Source of the DNA: an uncultured Coprococcus sp.
Lineage (GTDB): Bacteria; Bacillota; Clostridia; Lachnospirales; Lachnospiraceae
DNA: 64,000 nt
Direction: 5' to 3'
NCBI GenBank assembly: GCA_934247115.1
Contig: CAKQIY010000010.1
Span: forward strand, 5,330 to 69,329
The translations under genes and the position numbers were made by a program. A model generated the notes under the pieces. The model had not been told where the DNA came from. It searched no databases and saw only the letters and a list, made by a program, of their open reading frames with translations. This document shows positions 8,166 through 16,044 of the stretch, in pieces; within the stretch, counting starts at the first letter, position 1; every line of letters begins with the position of its first letter.

Positions 8166-8768
8166 TCAGTCCATTGCTTTCTTTATTGCTGCAAGAAGCT
8201 CATCATATGTCTCAAATGCCTCAAGCTCAGGATTATCAGCCTTGATCTGATCTGTGCTCTTGAACAGAAAACCAGCCTTACTTGCATAGATCATTCCAAG
8301 ATCGTTATGGCTGTCACCACTTGCTATAGTGTCATAGCCTATAGACTGGAGAGCCTTTACAGTTGTCAGCTTGGACTGTGGACAGCGCATCTTGAATCCG
8401 GTGATCTCACCATCATCAGCAACAATGAGCTCGTTACAGAATATAGTCGGATATCCCAGCTTCTTCATGAGTGGTCCGGCAAACTGTGAGAATGTATCAC
8501 TTATGATGATGACCTGTCCAAGCTCTCTGAGCTTATCAAGGAATTCCTTTGCTCCAGGTATAGGATCTATCTTGGCTATAGTCTCCTGTATCTCCTTCAG
8601 TCCGAGGCCATGCTCCTTGAGTATTCCAAGTCTCCAGTTCATGAGCTTATCATAGTCAGGCTCATCTCTTGTTGTCCTCTTGAGCTCAGGTATTCCACTC
8701 GCCTCAGCAAATGCGATCCATATCTCCGGTACAAGCACTCCCTCTAAATCCAGACATGTTATATACAT
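8166..8768 (-). CDS. thrH: ThrH-type phosphoserine phosphatase / homoserine phosphotransferase
   Basis: 200-residue HAD enzyme. Motif I is unusual, CLDLEGVLVPEIW (D-x-E in place of D-x-D), which characterises the ThrH group and differs from SerB. Motif II is IIISDTF near residue 93, and motif III/IV lies in ASGDSHNDLGMIYASKAG near 158. ThrH of Pseudomonas dephosphorylates phosphoserine and can pass the phosphate to homoserine; the same activity is likely here but not proven. GGAGG lies a little upstream of the ATG. Confidence 0.9.
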   Translation of the reverse strand: MYITCLDLEGVLVPEIWIAFAEASGIPELKRTTRDEPDYDKLMNWRLGILKEHGLGLKEIQETIAKIDPIPGAKEFLDKLRELGQVIIISDTFSQFAGPLMKKLGYPTIFCNELIVADDGEITGFKMRCPQSKLTTVKALQSIGYDTIASGDSHNDLGMIYASKAGFLFKSTDQIKADNPELEAFETYDELLAAIKKAMD

Positions 8769-8868
8769 ATTATCCTTATCCTCCGTTCTAAAATTATAAT
8801 TGATATTCTGTGTCCAGCCACACCCATGGCTGCCTGCACAGATGCATTATAGCACAGTCTCCCCCATG

Positions 8869-9246
8869 CTAACAACGACTACTTTGATATTGCTCAAGTG
8901 CATATCTATAGTCCTCCAGCAACTGTTCCAGCTGTTCTCTCCGGCATATACGCATGTGATTTCCCCTGATAAACACCCCATTCATATATCCGGATCTTAT
9001 AACCATACGAAGCTCACCATTCTCCACAACAGATCCGCCCTTCTCTCCACACATAAGCTCCTCATATCGGGCAAAGTTGTTCTTCCACGCAGCCATATAA
9101 TCAATGATCTGCCCGCCTTGTATGGTCACATGGACTCCTCCGTATCTCTTATCCGGTCCCGGAAAAAAATACTCTATCCTCACTCCGGAACTACTCACTA
9201 CCAGTTCTCCCCCGGACGGAAGCGCTTCTCTTCTGTTGCTCTCCAT
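8869..9246 (-). CDS. Hypothetical protein paired with the Csp-like protease
   Basis: 125 residues from the ATG at 9244-9246, which follows GAGGTGA by 5 bases; earlier in-frame codons lack a ribosome binding site. Predicted soluble, beta-rich N-terminal half (GGELVVSSSGVRIEYFFPG, then GGVHVTIQGGQIIDYMAAWK) and a helical C-terminus (REQLEQLLEDYRYALEQYQ). It starts 10 bases after the stop of the S8 protease, so the two are almost certainly translated from one message. It may be a partner of the protease, but nothing in the sequence names a function. Confidence 0.75.
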   Translation of the reverse strand: MESNRREALPSGGELVVSSSGVRIEYFFPGPDKRYGGVHVTIQGGQIIDYMAAWKNNFARYEELMCGEKGGSVVENGELRMVIRSGYMNGVFIRGNHMRICRREQLEQLLEDYRYALEQYQSSRC

Positions 9247-9256
9247 ATTTATCACC

Positions 9257-10918
9257 TCACACATTTCTCAGGCTCTCAAATGTATTGTATATGTTCAAAA
9301 GCCCATACCCCCATTCTGGATTCGGATATTGTCTAAGTTCCAACAGTCCGCCGGCTGCCCCCGGTCTAACTGCTCCTCTGCGGAGATATCCTCTTAACTG
9401 ATTGCCATTTATATTGCGTATAAGCTTTCTGCCATACGACCACTCCAGAAGCAGCGCACTGCAGCCAGCTGTATACGCCGCCGCCACAGATGTACCACTT
9501 CGTATCACCTGTTCATTTCCAGGACCTTCTCCCATGATATTGACCCCAGGAGCCAGCAGATCCGGCTTTACCCTTCCGTCAGCCGTATACCCCCTGCTGT
9601 TTTCAATATACAGATTACCATTGGTGTAATCATATGCGCAAGTACATATGGCAGTCTCAGATACTCCCGGACTTGTTATGGTAACTCTCGGATCACTCGT
9701 GACAAATCTAGTCTCCGGAGATATAAATCTGCTTATAGGCAGCCACGCATTGAAGCTGAGTTCTGTGCTTCCCACACCATATACCCTTATTCTCCATATG
9801 CCATTTGCCGGGGAAACAAATCTGAGCATGATGAGCTCCTGCCCGGCAGAGTCTTCTACAATAAAATAATCAACATATATCATGCCTCCGCCAAAGATGG
9901 GCCTGATGATAGAACTCTTGTCATATCTCGGTGATATCCTCTCTATGAACTCTCCACCAGGAACCTCTACAGCCACGGAATAGGTATTCGTCGACTGTCC
10001 CCATATCTCAAGGGTAAAGCTGTCATTGTGGGCGACATCTATCTCCAGAACAGCAAAACTGTCAGTCACCCGTCCGGAGAAATGATGTCCTGCACGGCCT
10101 TCATTTCCCCCTGCCACTGCCACTACCAGTCCCTGCAGATCCCCTATATTGCTGATATATCTGTCAAGTGCCCCGGCTCCCGTATGGCTTCCGCTGTTTG
10201 TCCCAAGTGTCATAAGTATACACATCGGCATCCTGAGCCGTTTCTGCTGTTCCAGAAGATATGCCACCGCTAACATTATGTCGACTTCACTGTACGCATC
10301 TACCCCGGCGGGGATTCCATAAAATTTCCGTATATTCTCCTTTGCCTGCTTCAGTTTGACTACGACAAGCTTTGATGACGTAGCCACGCTCACCGCTGTT
10401 CCCGCACAGAATGTGCCATGTCCCGTGGCATCCGTAAGTATCTTCTGTCTGTTATCTACAGCAGCCTGTATCTCCTCCTCGCTATACTCCCTGCCATAGC
10501 CATATGATGCATCCCAGGATCCCTCCACTGTCTGATCCCAGGCTGCAAGTATTTTCGTACTACCATCGCTCTCTATGAACTGATCACCCAGAATGTCTAT
10601 CCCTGTGTCAACTATTCCCAGCAACACCCCATTCCCAGTCAGTCCAAGTATACTCTCCTGCTGTATATTTATAGCTCCTATGGCCTCAAGTGCCCCATCA
10701 TCGTCCATAAGCCCATATACCTTCGGAAAGAGATTGTACTCAAGCCTGGAGAAGCTTTCCATGTAATCCTCCGGCTTTATCTGATATGCCACCGCATATC
10801 TGTTATCGATTATACTAAGTCCATACGGCCGGTAAAGCTCCATAAGGGCTTTCCTGTCTCCGTTGTACTCTATTATATATTCCACATAGTCCTCAGAATA
10901 GGCAGCATCCTCTATCAC
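9257..10918 (-). CDS. Subtilisin-like serine protease, Csp-like S8 family
   Basis: About 553 residues. The catalytic triad is complete: Asp in GIVDTGIDILGD, His in TGHGTFCAGTAV and Ser in RSGTSVAAAYTAG near the C-terminus. A beta-sandwich insertion sits between His and Ser, and there is no signal peptide, as in clostridial Csp germination proteases and their relatives. The N-terminus (VEYIIEYNGDRKALMELYR) matches that group. An ATG at 10991-10993 is in frame but lies in the loop of a terminator hairpin with no ribosome binding site. I prefer the GTG at 10916-10918, 8 bases after GAGG. Intact triad suggests an active enzyme; the substrate is unknown. Confidence 0.85.
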   Translation of the reverse strand: MIEDAAYSEDYVEYIIEYNGDRKALMELYRPYGLSIIDNRYAVAYQIKPEDYMESFSRLEYNLFPKVYGLMDDDGALEAIGAINIQQESILGLTGNGVLLGIVDTGIDILGDQFIESDGSTKILAAWDQTVEGSWDASYGYGREYSEEEIQAAVDNRQKILTDATGHGTFCAGTAVSVATSSKLVVVKLKQAKENIRKFYGIPAGVDAYSEVDIMLAVAYLLEQQKRLRMPMCILMTLGTNSGSHTGAGALDRYISNIGDLQGLVVAVAGGNEGRAGHHFSGRVTDSFAVLEIDVAHNDSFTLEIWGQSTNTYSVAVEVPGGEFIERISPRYDKSSIIRPIFGGGMIYVDYFIVEDSAGQELIMLRFVSPANGIWRIRVYGVGSTELSFNAWLPISRFISPETRFVTSDPRVTITSPGVSETAICTCAYDYTNGNLYIENSRGYTADGRVKPDLLAPGVNIMGEGPGNEQVIRSGTSVAAAYTAGCSALLLEWSYGRKLIRNINGNQLRGYLRRGAVRPGAAGGLLELRQYPNPEWGYGLLNIYNTFESLRNV

Positions 10919-10977
10919 CACACATCCCTCCAGGGGCAATCTATATAGTATATGCTGCATATTGGAAATGTTTACAC

Positions 10978-11016
10978 CAAAATACCGCAGCATAGAAAAT
11001 TCTACGGCTGCGGTAT
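10978..11016 (-). terminator. Terminator of the DUF885 lipoprotein gene
   Basis: On the minus strand ATACCGCAGC and GCTGCGGTAT form a 10-pair stem, extended by TAGAA/TTCTA, followed by four T. It lies 46 bases after the DUF885 stop and overlaps the farthest possible protease start, which argues for the later start given for that gene. Confidence 0.7.
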
Positions 11017-11061
11017 CATCATAGTCTGTACATTCCCTGTACCCGACTGCATTCTATTATA

Positions 11062-12897
11062 TTACTTGGTATCTATATACTTCTGAACCTGCTGCTTCAA
11101 TATATCAAACTGACAAGGACCTGTCTGAAGAACCACTGTATTAAACTCCTTCTCATTAAACTTCGAACCAAGCTGTTCCTCCGCATAGTCCCTGATCTCC
11201 TGAAGCTCATAGAAGCCTGTTGAATAACTCTGGTATACGGCAGGATCTCCTATCATGGTTGTATACAGGTCGTCTGCAGCATCGCCGTTGAAGCCCTTTT
11301 CATTCAGATAGTTCTTGGTATCTTCAAGAGTCCATCCCTCGTAATTGATTCCAATATCTATTCTTCCACTTATGAGATAGTTGATCTCGTCATTGATCCT
11401 GTACAGCTTCGCCACCGCATCCGAATTATCAGCACCATCAAATGTATAATAACTTATAGCATCATAACATGCATACATTGCCCAGCCCTCCTTATATCCG
11501 AGGAAGCTGAGTACAGTACGGATAGGTTCGGGATCAGTTGACATATAATATGCATTCTGCAGCATATGTCCAGGATATCCTTCATGGGCAAGTGTGGTCC
11601 ACATTCCATCTGTATGCTTACCATTTACTCTTATAAGGTTATTGTCCTGATCATCATATGCAGGTGACATATAATATGCCAGTGTATTCTCCTGTATATC
11701 TTCAAGACTCTTATCAAGCTTCTTGGCCTGATACTTTATCGTGCCAAAATCAGGATAATGCTCCGTTGCCGTCTCCATAAGTATATCAATGATCTCTGAA
11801 GGTTCCTTGCTGTCACTATCACCAAACAGATCGCCATAATTCGTTGAGAAGTATTCATATGAGTCATAATCTGTCATGGCTATTGAATACAGGTCTGTCA
11901 TGAGTGTTGACAGATTGTCATCCAACATCTGCGCAACCTCCTCCGGGCTCTTGCTGGTACCCGCTGCGTCTTGGAGCAGATATGCGTAATAATCTTTTCC
12001 ACCCTCATAATTGCATAATCCCGTATCATTTTTGCCGGTTCCCTTAAGGGATGTGAGTACATCTATCACATCCTCGTACGCAGGTATAAGGCTGCCGGTA
12101 ACAGCCTTTTTGTTTTGTTCCTCAAAATCCCTAATCTCATCATCCGACAGAAAATCCAGCGCCTCTATATTGTCATTGAAAACCTGTATCATGAAGTGAT
12201 TATCCTTGTCCTTGATAAAGTCCTCACACTGCTCAATAACCTTGTCGCATACTGCATCGCTCATGAAATATCCCTTCTCAGACTTGGTCTTTTCAAACTC
12301 CAGATATGAGTCAAAATAATCCCTGACCATACCAAGAACCTGAATGTATCTCTCAACATCCCCCTTGTCATCAAATCTGTAATCTGTAAAATATGTGGAT
12401 ATATTGGCCTGCAGCCCCTTCATAGGGGAAAATGGCTCACTGAGATAGATATTCAGATATGCCTTCTCCGCATTCTCCATGTATTCCTTTAGAATGTCAT
12501 ATGTCAGCTGCTGACTCTCTGTGAGATCATCCCTGTCAAATGATCTGAGCTTCTCAAATGTCTCGTCAAATTCTGCCTTTTGCTTCTGTATGCCCTCATC
12601 ACTCATGTCATCATCGCCGAGTGACACCTCCGGCTCAGGTATGCCAAGGGCATCCCCATCCTTTATCTCATAATTGTATGACAATGTATCAGATGTCACA
12701 CTGTCTACATATTCATCATGAAGGAAATCCTCGAACTCCTGCTGCACCGTACTGTAGCTGTCCACATCATCCTTCACCATTCCCGTGAGATCTTTCACAT
12801 CAAACATGTGTGAGCTGCACGCAGTAACAGACAACGTCATCGCCGCTATCACCGTGATTGCCGCAAGCTTTCTTATGTTTCTTCTGAACTTAATCAT
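11062..12897 (-). CDS. DUF885-family lipoprotein, putative metallopeptidase
   Basis: 611 residues. Signal peptide with lipobox LSVTACSS (lipidated Cys near residue 27), so anchored on the outer face of the membrane. A long helical domain follows, with the family signature TLAHEGYPGHMLQNAYYMS near residue 435: an H-E-x-x-x-H arrangement typical of DUF885 proteins, which are thought to be zinc peptidases. Additional conserved segments are GWAMYACYDAISYY and the C-terminal VLQTGPCQFDILKQQVQKYI. AAGGAG precedes the ATG. It appears to be a single-gene transcript with its own terminator. The substrate is unknown. Confidence 0.88.
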   Translation of the reverse strand: MIKFRRNIRKLAAITVIAAMTLSVTACSSHMFDVKDLTGMVKDDVDSYSTVQQEFEDFLHDEYVDSVTSDTLSYNYEIKDGDALGIPEPEVSLGDDDMSDEGIQKQKAEFDETFEKLRSFDRDDLTESQQLTYDILKEYMENAEKAYLNIYLSEPFSPMKGLQANISTYFTDYRFDDKGDVERYIQVLGMVRDYFDSYLEFEKTKSEKGYFMSDAVCDKVIEQCEDFIKDKDNHFMIQVFNDNIEALDFLSDDEIRDFEEQNKKAVTGSLIPAYEDVIDVLTSLKGTGKNDTGLCNYEGGKDYYAYLLQDAAGTSKSPEEVAQMLDDNLSTLMTDLYSIAMTDYDSYEYFSTNYGDLFGDSDSKEPSEIIDILMETATEHYPDFGTIKYQAKKLDKSLEDIQENTLAYYMSPAYDDQDNNLIRVNGKHTDGMWTTLAHEGYPGHMLQNAYYMSTDPEPIRTVLSFLGYKEGWAMYACYDAISYYTFDGADNSDAVAKLYRINDEINYLISGRIDIGINYEGWTLEDTKNYLNEKGFNGDAADDLYTTMIGDPAVYQSYSTGFYELQEIRDYAEEQLGSKFNEKEFNTVVLQTGPCQFDILKQQVQKYIDTK

Positions 12898-12994
12898 ATA
12901 ACTTAACTCCTTACTAAAATATTATCCCTTCACACAACCTATCAGACATTGTATGACATAACACCATGCATTGTCTATTTATATTATATTAAGT

Positions 12995-13561
12995 TTATAA
13001 TATTCCAATGCCGTCCAGAACAACCTTTATTCCTATGAGTATAAGTATGATACCTCCGGCAAGCTCAGCCTTTGACTTGTATTTCGTTCCAAATATACTT
13101 CCTATCTTCACTCCGATTGCTGAACATATGAATGTGATACATCCGATGAACAGCACCGCAAGTATGATATACAGAGTAGACAGCTTTAGGAATGCAAATG
13201 ACACTCCGACAGCCAGCGCATCTATGCTGGTTGCAACAGCCAGAAGCAACATGACCTTAAAGCTCATATCCGCATCGACTTCCTCTTCCTCGCCAAACGA
13301 CTCCTTGATCATGCTTCCACCGATGAACAGGAGGAGCACAAATGCGATCCAGTGTGACCATTTGCTTACCAGGTCCGCAAAAAAGCTTCCGAGGACATAT
13401 CCTACCGTCGGCATAAGTGCCTGAAATCCTCCAAACCATGCACCTGCGATAAACATGTGCTTCACCTTGATGTTGCGCAAGGACAAACCCTTACAGATAG
13501 ACACGGCAAATGCATCCATTGAAAGACCAACTGCCAACAGGAATAACTCTGCAATACTCAT
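12995..13561 (-). CDS. mntP: MntP-type manganese efflux pump
   Basis: 188-residue inner-membrane exporter with six predicted helices in two repeats. The paired acidic motifs are visible: LLAVGLSMDAFAVSICKGL near the N-terminus and LLAVATSIDALAVGVSFAF near residue 100, together with GAWFGGFQALMP and GGIILILIGIKVVLDG. These Asp residues define MntP/YebN. The ATG at 13559-13561 follows AAGGAG by 7 bases; a longer frame reads back into the riboswitch and is not real. Expression is predicted to need Mn2+ binding by the upstream riboswitch, so export rises when the metal is in excess. Confidence 0.94.
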   Translation of the reverse strand: MSIAELFLLAVGLSMDAFAVSICKGLSLRNIKVKHMFIAGAWFGGFQALMPTVGYVLGSFFADLVSKWSHWIAFVLLLFIGGSMIKESFGEEEEVDADMSFKVMLLLAVATSIDALAVGVSFAFLKLSTLYIILAVLFIGCITFICSAIGVKIGSIFGTKYKSKAELAGGIILILIGIKVVLDGIGIL

Positions 13562-13610
13562 AATTTTTCTCCTTGATATAGATTTGACGGATACAGTCAC
13601 AGACACATAT

Positions 13611-13763
13611 AAAAAGAGACCTCCCGGGCAGCTAAAAAGCTGTCCAGAAAGTCTCATCATCTACAGTAATACCAGATTCACGCCATCATCGACCGATGGC
13701 TGTCAATCATTATGTTGATATCACAACGCATGCTATGCGCTGACTACTCCCTTAATGAACGGT
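13611..13763 (-). promoter_or_regulatory. yybP-ykoY manganese riboswitch with terminator platform
   Basis: Leader of mntP. Reading the minus strand: AAGGGAGTAGTC (family GGGGAGUAGC), then TATCAACATAATG (family UCAACAUAC loop), then GATGAGACTTTC (family GCGAGACCUUU). These are the three conserved parts of the Mn2+-sensing yybP-ykoY aptamer, in the right order. Directly after, GAGAC and CAGC pair with AGCTG and GTCTC to form a terminator stem at 13611-13655 ending in five T. GAGAC belongs to both aptamer and terminator, so ligand binding would withhold it and allow read-through into mntP. Conservation was judged by eye. Confidence 0.85.
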
Positions 13764-13766
13764 GAT

Positions 13767-13795
13767 ATTCTAGCATATTGATAAAATATTATCAA
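13767..13795 (-). promoter_or_regulatory. SigA-type promoter of the mntP riboswitch
   Basis: Minus-strand TTGATA, a 17-base spacer and TAGAAT with an extended -10 TG. Transcription would begin near 13760, just before the first conserved aptamer block. Confidence 0.75.
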
Positions 13796-13838
13796 GTAGC
13801 ATTTTCCTGTTATCGCATTATTGTCATTACAGATCTGT

Positions 13839-15326
13839 TCAGTCCTGCTTATCGATCTGAGTTGCGCTTACCTCCTCAAGTGCCGGTGTTCCGCGCAGTT
13901 CTATGATAGGGCTTCCCTTTCCCTTTATATAATCACCTGTGATGGTCACCCTTCCTATAGTGTCATCCCTTGGGATCTGGTACATGATATCCAGCATGAA
14001 TTTCTCTATAATTGCACGCAGGGCTCTGGCTCCCGTCTTCCTCTTGATCGCCTCCTCAGCTATCGCCTCGTATGCCGAATCGTCAAATCTAAGATCCACC
14101 TCATCCAGTGCAAGGAGCTTCTTGTACTGCTTCAGTATCGCATTCTTAGGCTCCTTGAGTATGCTCACATACATATCCTTGTCCAACGCATCAAGTGTGA
14201 AGAGTACCGGAAGTCTTCCAAGGAACTCTGGTATCATGCCAAACTCACGGAGATCCTCGGTTGTAACCTGTCTCAGCAGATTCGGATCATCGTCATATTT
14301 GTCCTTGAGTTCAGCCTTGAAGCCCATGGACGCCTGCTTGCTGATCCTCTGCTTGATGATCTCCTCTATATCAGGGAATGCTCCACCACATATAAACAGT
14401 ATGTTTCTTGTATTTATGGTCGTCATAGGAACCATAGCATTCTTGCTGCCCGATCCCACAGGTACCTCAACATCCGCACCCTCAAGCAGCTTCAACAGTC
14501 CCTGCTGTACGGATTCACCGCTCACATCCCTGCTGTTGCTGTTCTGCTTCTTGGCGATTTTGTCTATCTCATCTATGAACACGATTCCTCTCTCTGCCTT
14601 CTCCACATCATTGTCGGCGGCGGCGAGAAGCTTTGACAGAACGCTCTCAACATCATCGCCTATATAACCGGCCTCTGTAAGAGTTGTCGCATCAGTTATT
14701 GCAAGAGGCACCTTGAGAAGTCTCGCTATGGTCTTGACTATATATGTCTTACCACAGCCGGTAGGTCCCACCATCAGCATGTTGGACTTCTCTATCTCTA
14801 TATCATCCATGGTATCTGTGAGAACCCTCTTATAATGATTGTATACAGCCACAGATATAACCTTCTTGGCATATTCCTGTCCCACAACATACTCATCCAG
14901 CATAGCCTTGATCTTATGAGGAGCCGGAATTGTCTTAAGCGTGAGCTCTTCCTCCTGCTTCTTTTCCTTTGGCGCCTTCTTCTTGACTTTCTGTGACTTT
15001 GGCACGTCATTCTGTGCCTTGAACTTGGACATATCTATATTGCCAAATGGCATATTTGTGAGATCTATGAACTGCATATTGCCAAGCCCCGGCATGTTGC
15101 CAAACCCGGAATTGTTGAAGCTGTCAAATGATCTCTGCATGCAATCTGCACATATATTTATATCTCCTGGCATATGTATCAGTTTACCCGCAACACTCTC
15201 AGGTCTTCTGCACAGATAGCAGTACTTCTCATAGTCGTCATTATCGTCTTTATTCTCAGATGCATGTCCATCGGTATCCACCGTGTCTGGTGTCTTCTTA
15301 TCTATATCATCATATTTCTCTGCCAT
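13839..15326 (-). CDS. clpX: ClpX-type AAA+ unfoldase with extended N-terminal linker
   Basis: 495 residues, about 70 longer than usual ClpX. An N-terminal four-Cys zinc domain (CYLCRRPESVAGK, then CADCM) is followed by a Lys-rich linker (about residues 90-125) and the AAA+ core. Visible in the core: Walker A GPTGCGKTYIVKTIARLL, ATTLTEAGYIGDDVESVL with the pore loop, Walker B IVFIDEIDKIAKK, an arginine-finger region and a C-terminal small domain. The ClpP-docking loop (IGF in E. coli) appears as MGF in QASMGFKAEL. No clpP lies in this window. It may be the main ClpX or a second copy; the changes favour a paralogue, but I cannot confirm that. Confidence 0.88.
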   Translation of the reverse strand: MAEKYDDIDKKTPDTVDTDGHASENKDDNDDYEKYCYLCRRPESVAGKLIHMPGDINICADCMQRSFDSFNNSGFGNMPGLGNMQFIDLTNMPFGNIDMSKFKAQNDVPKSQKVKKKAPKEKKQEEELTLKTIPAPHKIKAMLDEYVVGQEYAKKVISVAVYNHYKRVLTDTMDDIEIEKSNMLMVGPTGCGKTYIVKTIARLLKVPLAITDATTLTEAGYIGDDVESVLSKLLAAADNDVEKAERGIVFIDEIDKIAKKQNSNSRDVSGESVQQGLLKLLEGADVEVPVGSGSKNAMVPMTTINTRNILFICGGAFPDIEEIIKQRISKQASMGFKAELKDKYDDDPNLLRQVTTEDLREFGMIPEFLGRLPVLFTLDALDKDMYVSILKEPKNAILKQYKKLLALDEVDLRFDDSAYEAIAEEAIKRKTGARALRAIIEKFMLDIMYQIPRDDTIGRVTITGDYIKGKGSPIIELRGTPALEEVSATQIDKQD

Positions 15327-15627
15327 ATCTAATTTTCCTTTCCTGACTATACATAGTCTCAGTCAGAAATATAATAACACACATATACCACATTTACCAA
15401 CACCTGCAAATATGAAATTACTGTAAAATAGCCGTAGCCAAACTCCTCATACCATCATTTTCTTCTTAATAATATTAAGTCAAACTCCCGTTTTTTATGT
15501 CATTTTACAGCTACGGTCTTTCGAATCGTTTTAATATTTCAGCATTTGCGAAGTGCTATGGAATTGACTTTTTTGCTATGCTATAATCAGTAAAAATAAA
15601 TCCAACGGGTAAAAGGAGGACTGTAAT
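15327..15627. promoter_or_regulatory. Divergent promoter region between clpX and the PII gene
   Basis: A 301-base intergenic stretch without a credible gene. For clpX the minus strand has TTGGTA, 17 bases, TTATTA (15372-15400). For the PII gene the plus strand has an extended -10 TGCTATAAT (15579-15587) without a good -35. Between them lie two crossed inverted repeats: CTGTAAAAT (15421-15429) with ATTTTACAG (15502-15510), and CCGTAG (15432-15437) with CTACGG (15511-15516). The order allows an H-type pseudoknot in RNA or a pair of operator half-sites in DNA. Confidence 0.55.
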
Positions 15628-15966
15628 ATGAAAAAACTTGAAATCGTAGTTCGTTCAGAAAAGCTTGATGACGTCAAGTCCATACTTGATGAGTGTGAGT
15701 CGACAGGTGCCATGGTATCAAACATCATGGGTTACGGTAATCAGAAGGGATATAAGACAACTTACAGAGGCAGCGAATATGTTGTAAATCTTATTCCAAA
15801 GGTAAAGATCGAGACCATCGCAGCAAACGATGTTGCAGACAAGATCATATTCAAGGTCTGCGAAAGGATATCCACCGGTAAGATCGGTGATGGTAAGATC
15901 TTTGTATACGATGTAGCAGATGTTGTACGTATCCGTACAGGCGAGCGCGGAGAGACAGCACTCTGA
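15628..15966 (+). CDS. glnB: PII nitrogen-regulatory protein (GlnB/GlnK family)
   Basis: 112 residues, the standard PII length. The T-loop region is clear (GYGNQKGYKTTYRGSEYVVN), including the Tyr of YRGSEY that is uridylylated in proteobacteria. PKVKIETIA and the C-terminal signature GKIGDGKIFVYDVADVVRIRTGE also fit. PII trimers sense 2-oxoglutarate and ATP/ADP and often block ammonium transporters. Here amt lies 1.1 kb downstream on the same strand, separated by an opposite-strand AraC regulator, so the link is functional rather than operonic. AAAGGAGG precedes the ATG. Confidence 0.95.
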   Translation: MKKLEIVVRSEKLDDVKSILDECESTGAMVSNIMGYGNQKGYKTTYRGSEYVVNLIPKVKIETIAANDVADKIIFKVCERISTGKIGDGKIFVYDVADVVRIRTGERGETAL

Positions 15967-16005
15967 TAAACACAGGCATCCAGTATCATTCCTTTTTCTA
16001 CATTG

Positions 16006-16034
16006 ACAGGCAGTGGCTTATGTCCACTGCCTGT
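16006..16034. terminator. Terminator between PII gene and AraC regulator
   Basis: Perfect 11-pair stem ACAGGCAGTGG/CCACTGCCTGT with a 7-base loop, between the convergent ends. T-runs are modest on both sides, so strength is uncertain. Confidence 0.65.
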
Positions 16035-16044
16035 TCTTAGTTGA

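Noticed and set aside
13821..14667. Long plus-strand frames opposite clpX
   Set aside because: They are shadows of a clear AAA+ protein on the minus strand, with no start signals or domains.
15540..15590. Sigma-54-like site upstream of the PII gene
   Set aside because: TGG and TGC elements are present, but the GG to GC distance is 13 bases, where sigma-54 needs 10. An extended -10 explains the region better.
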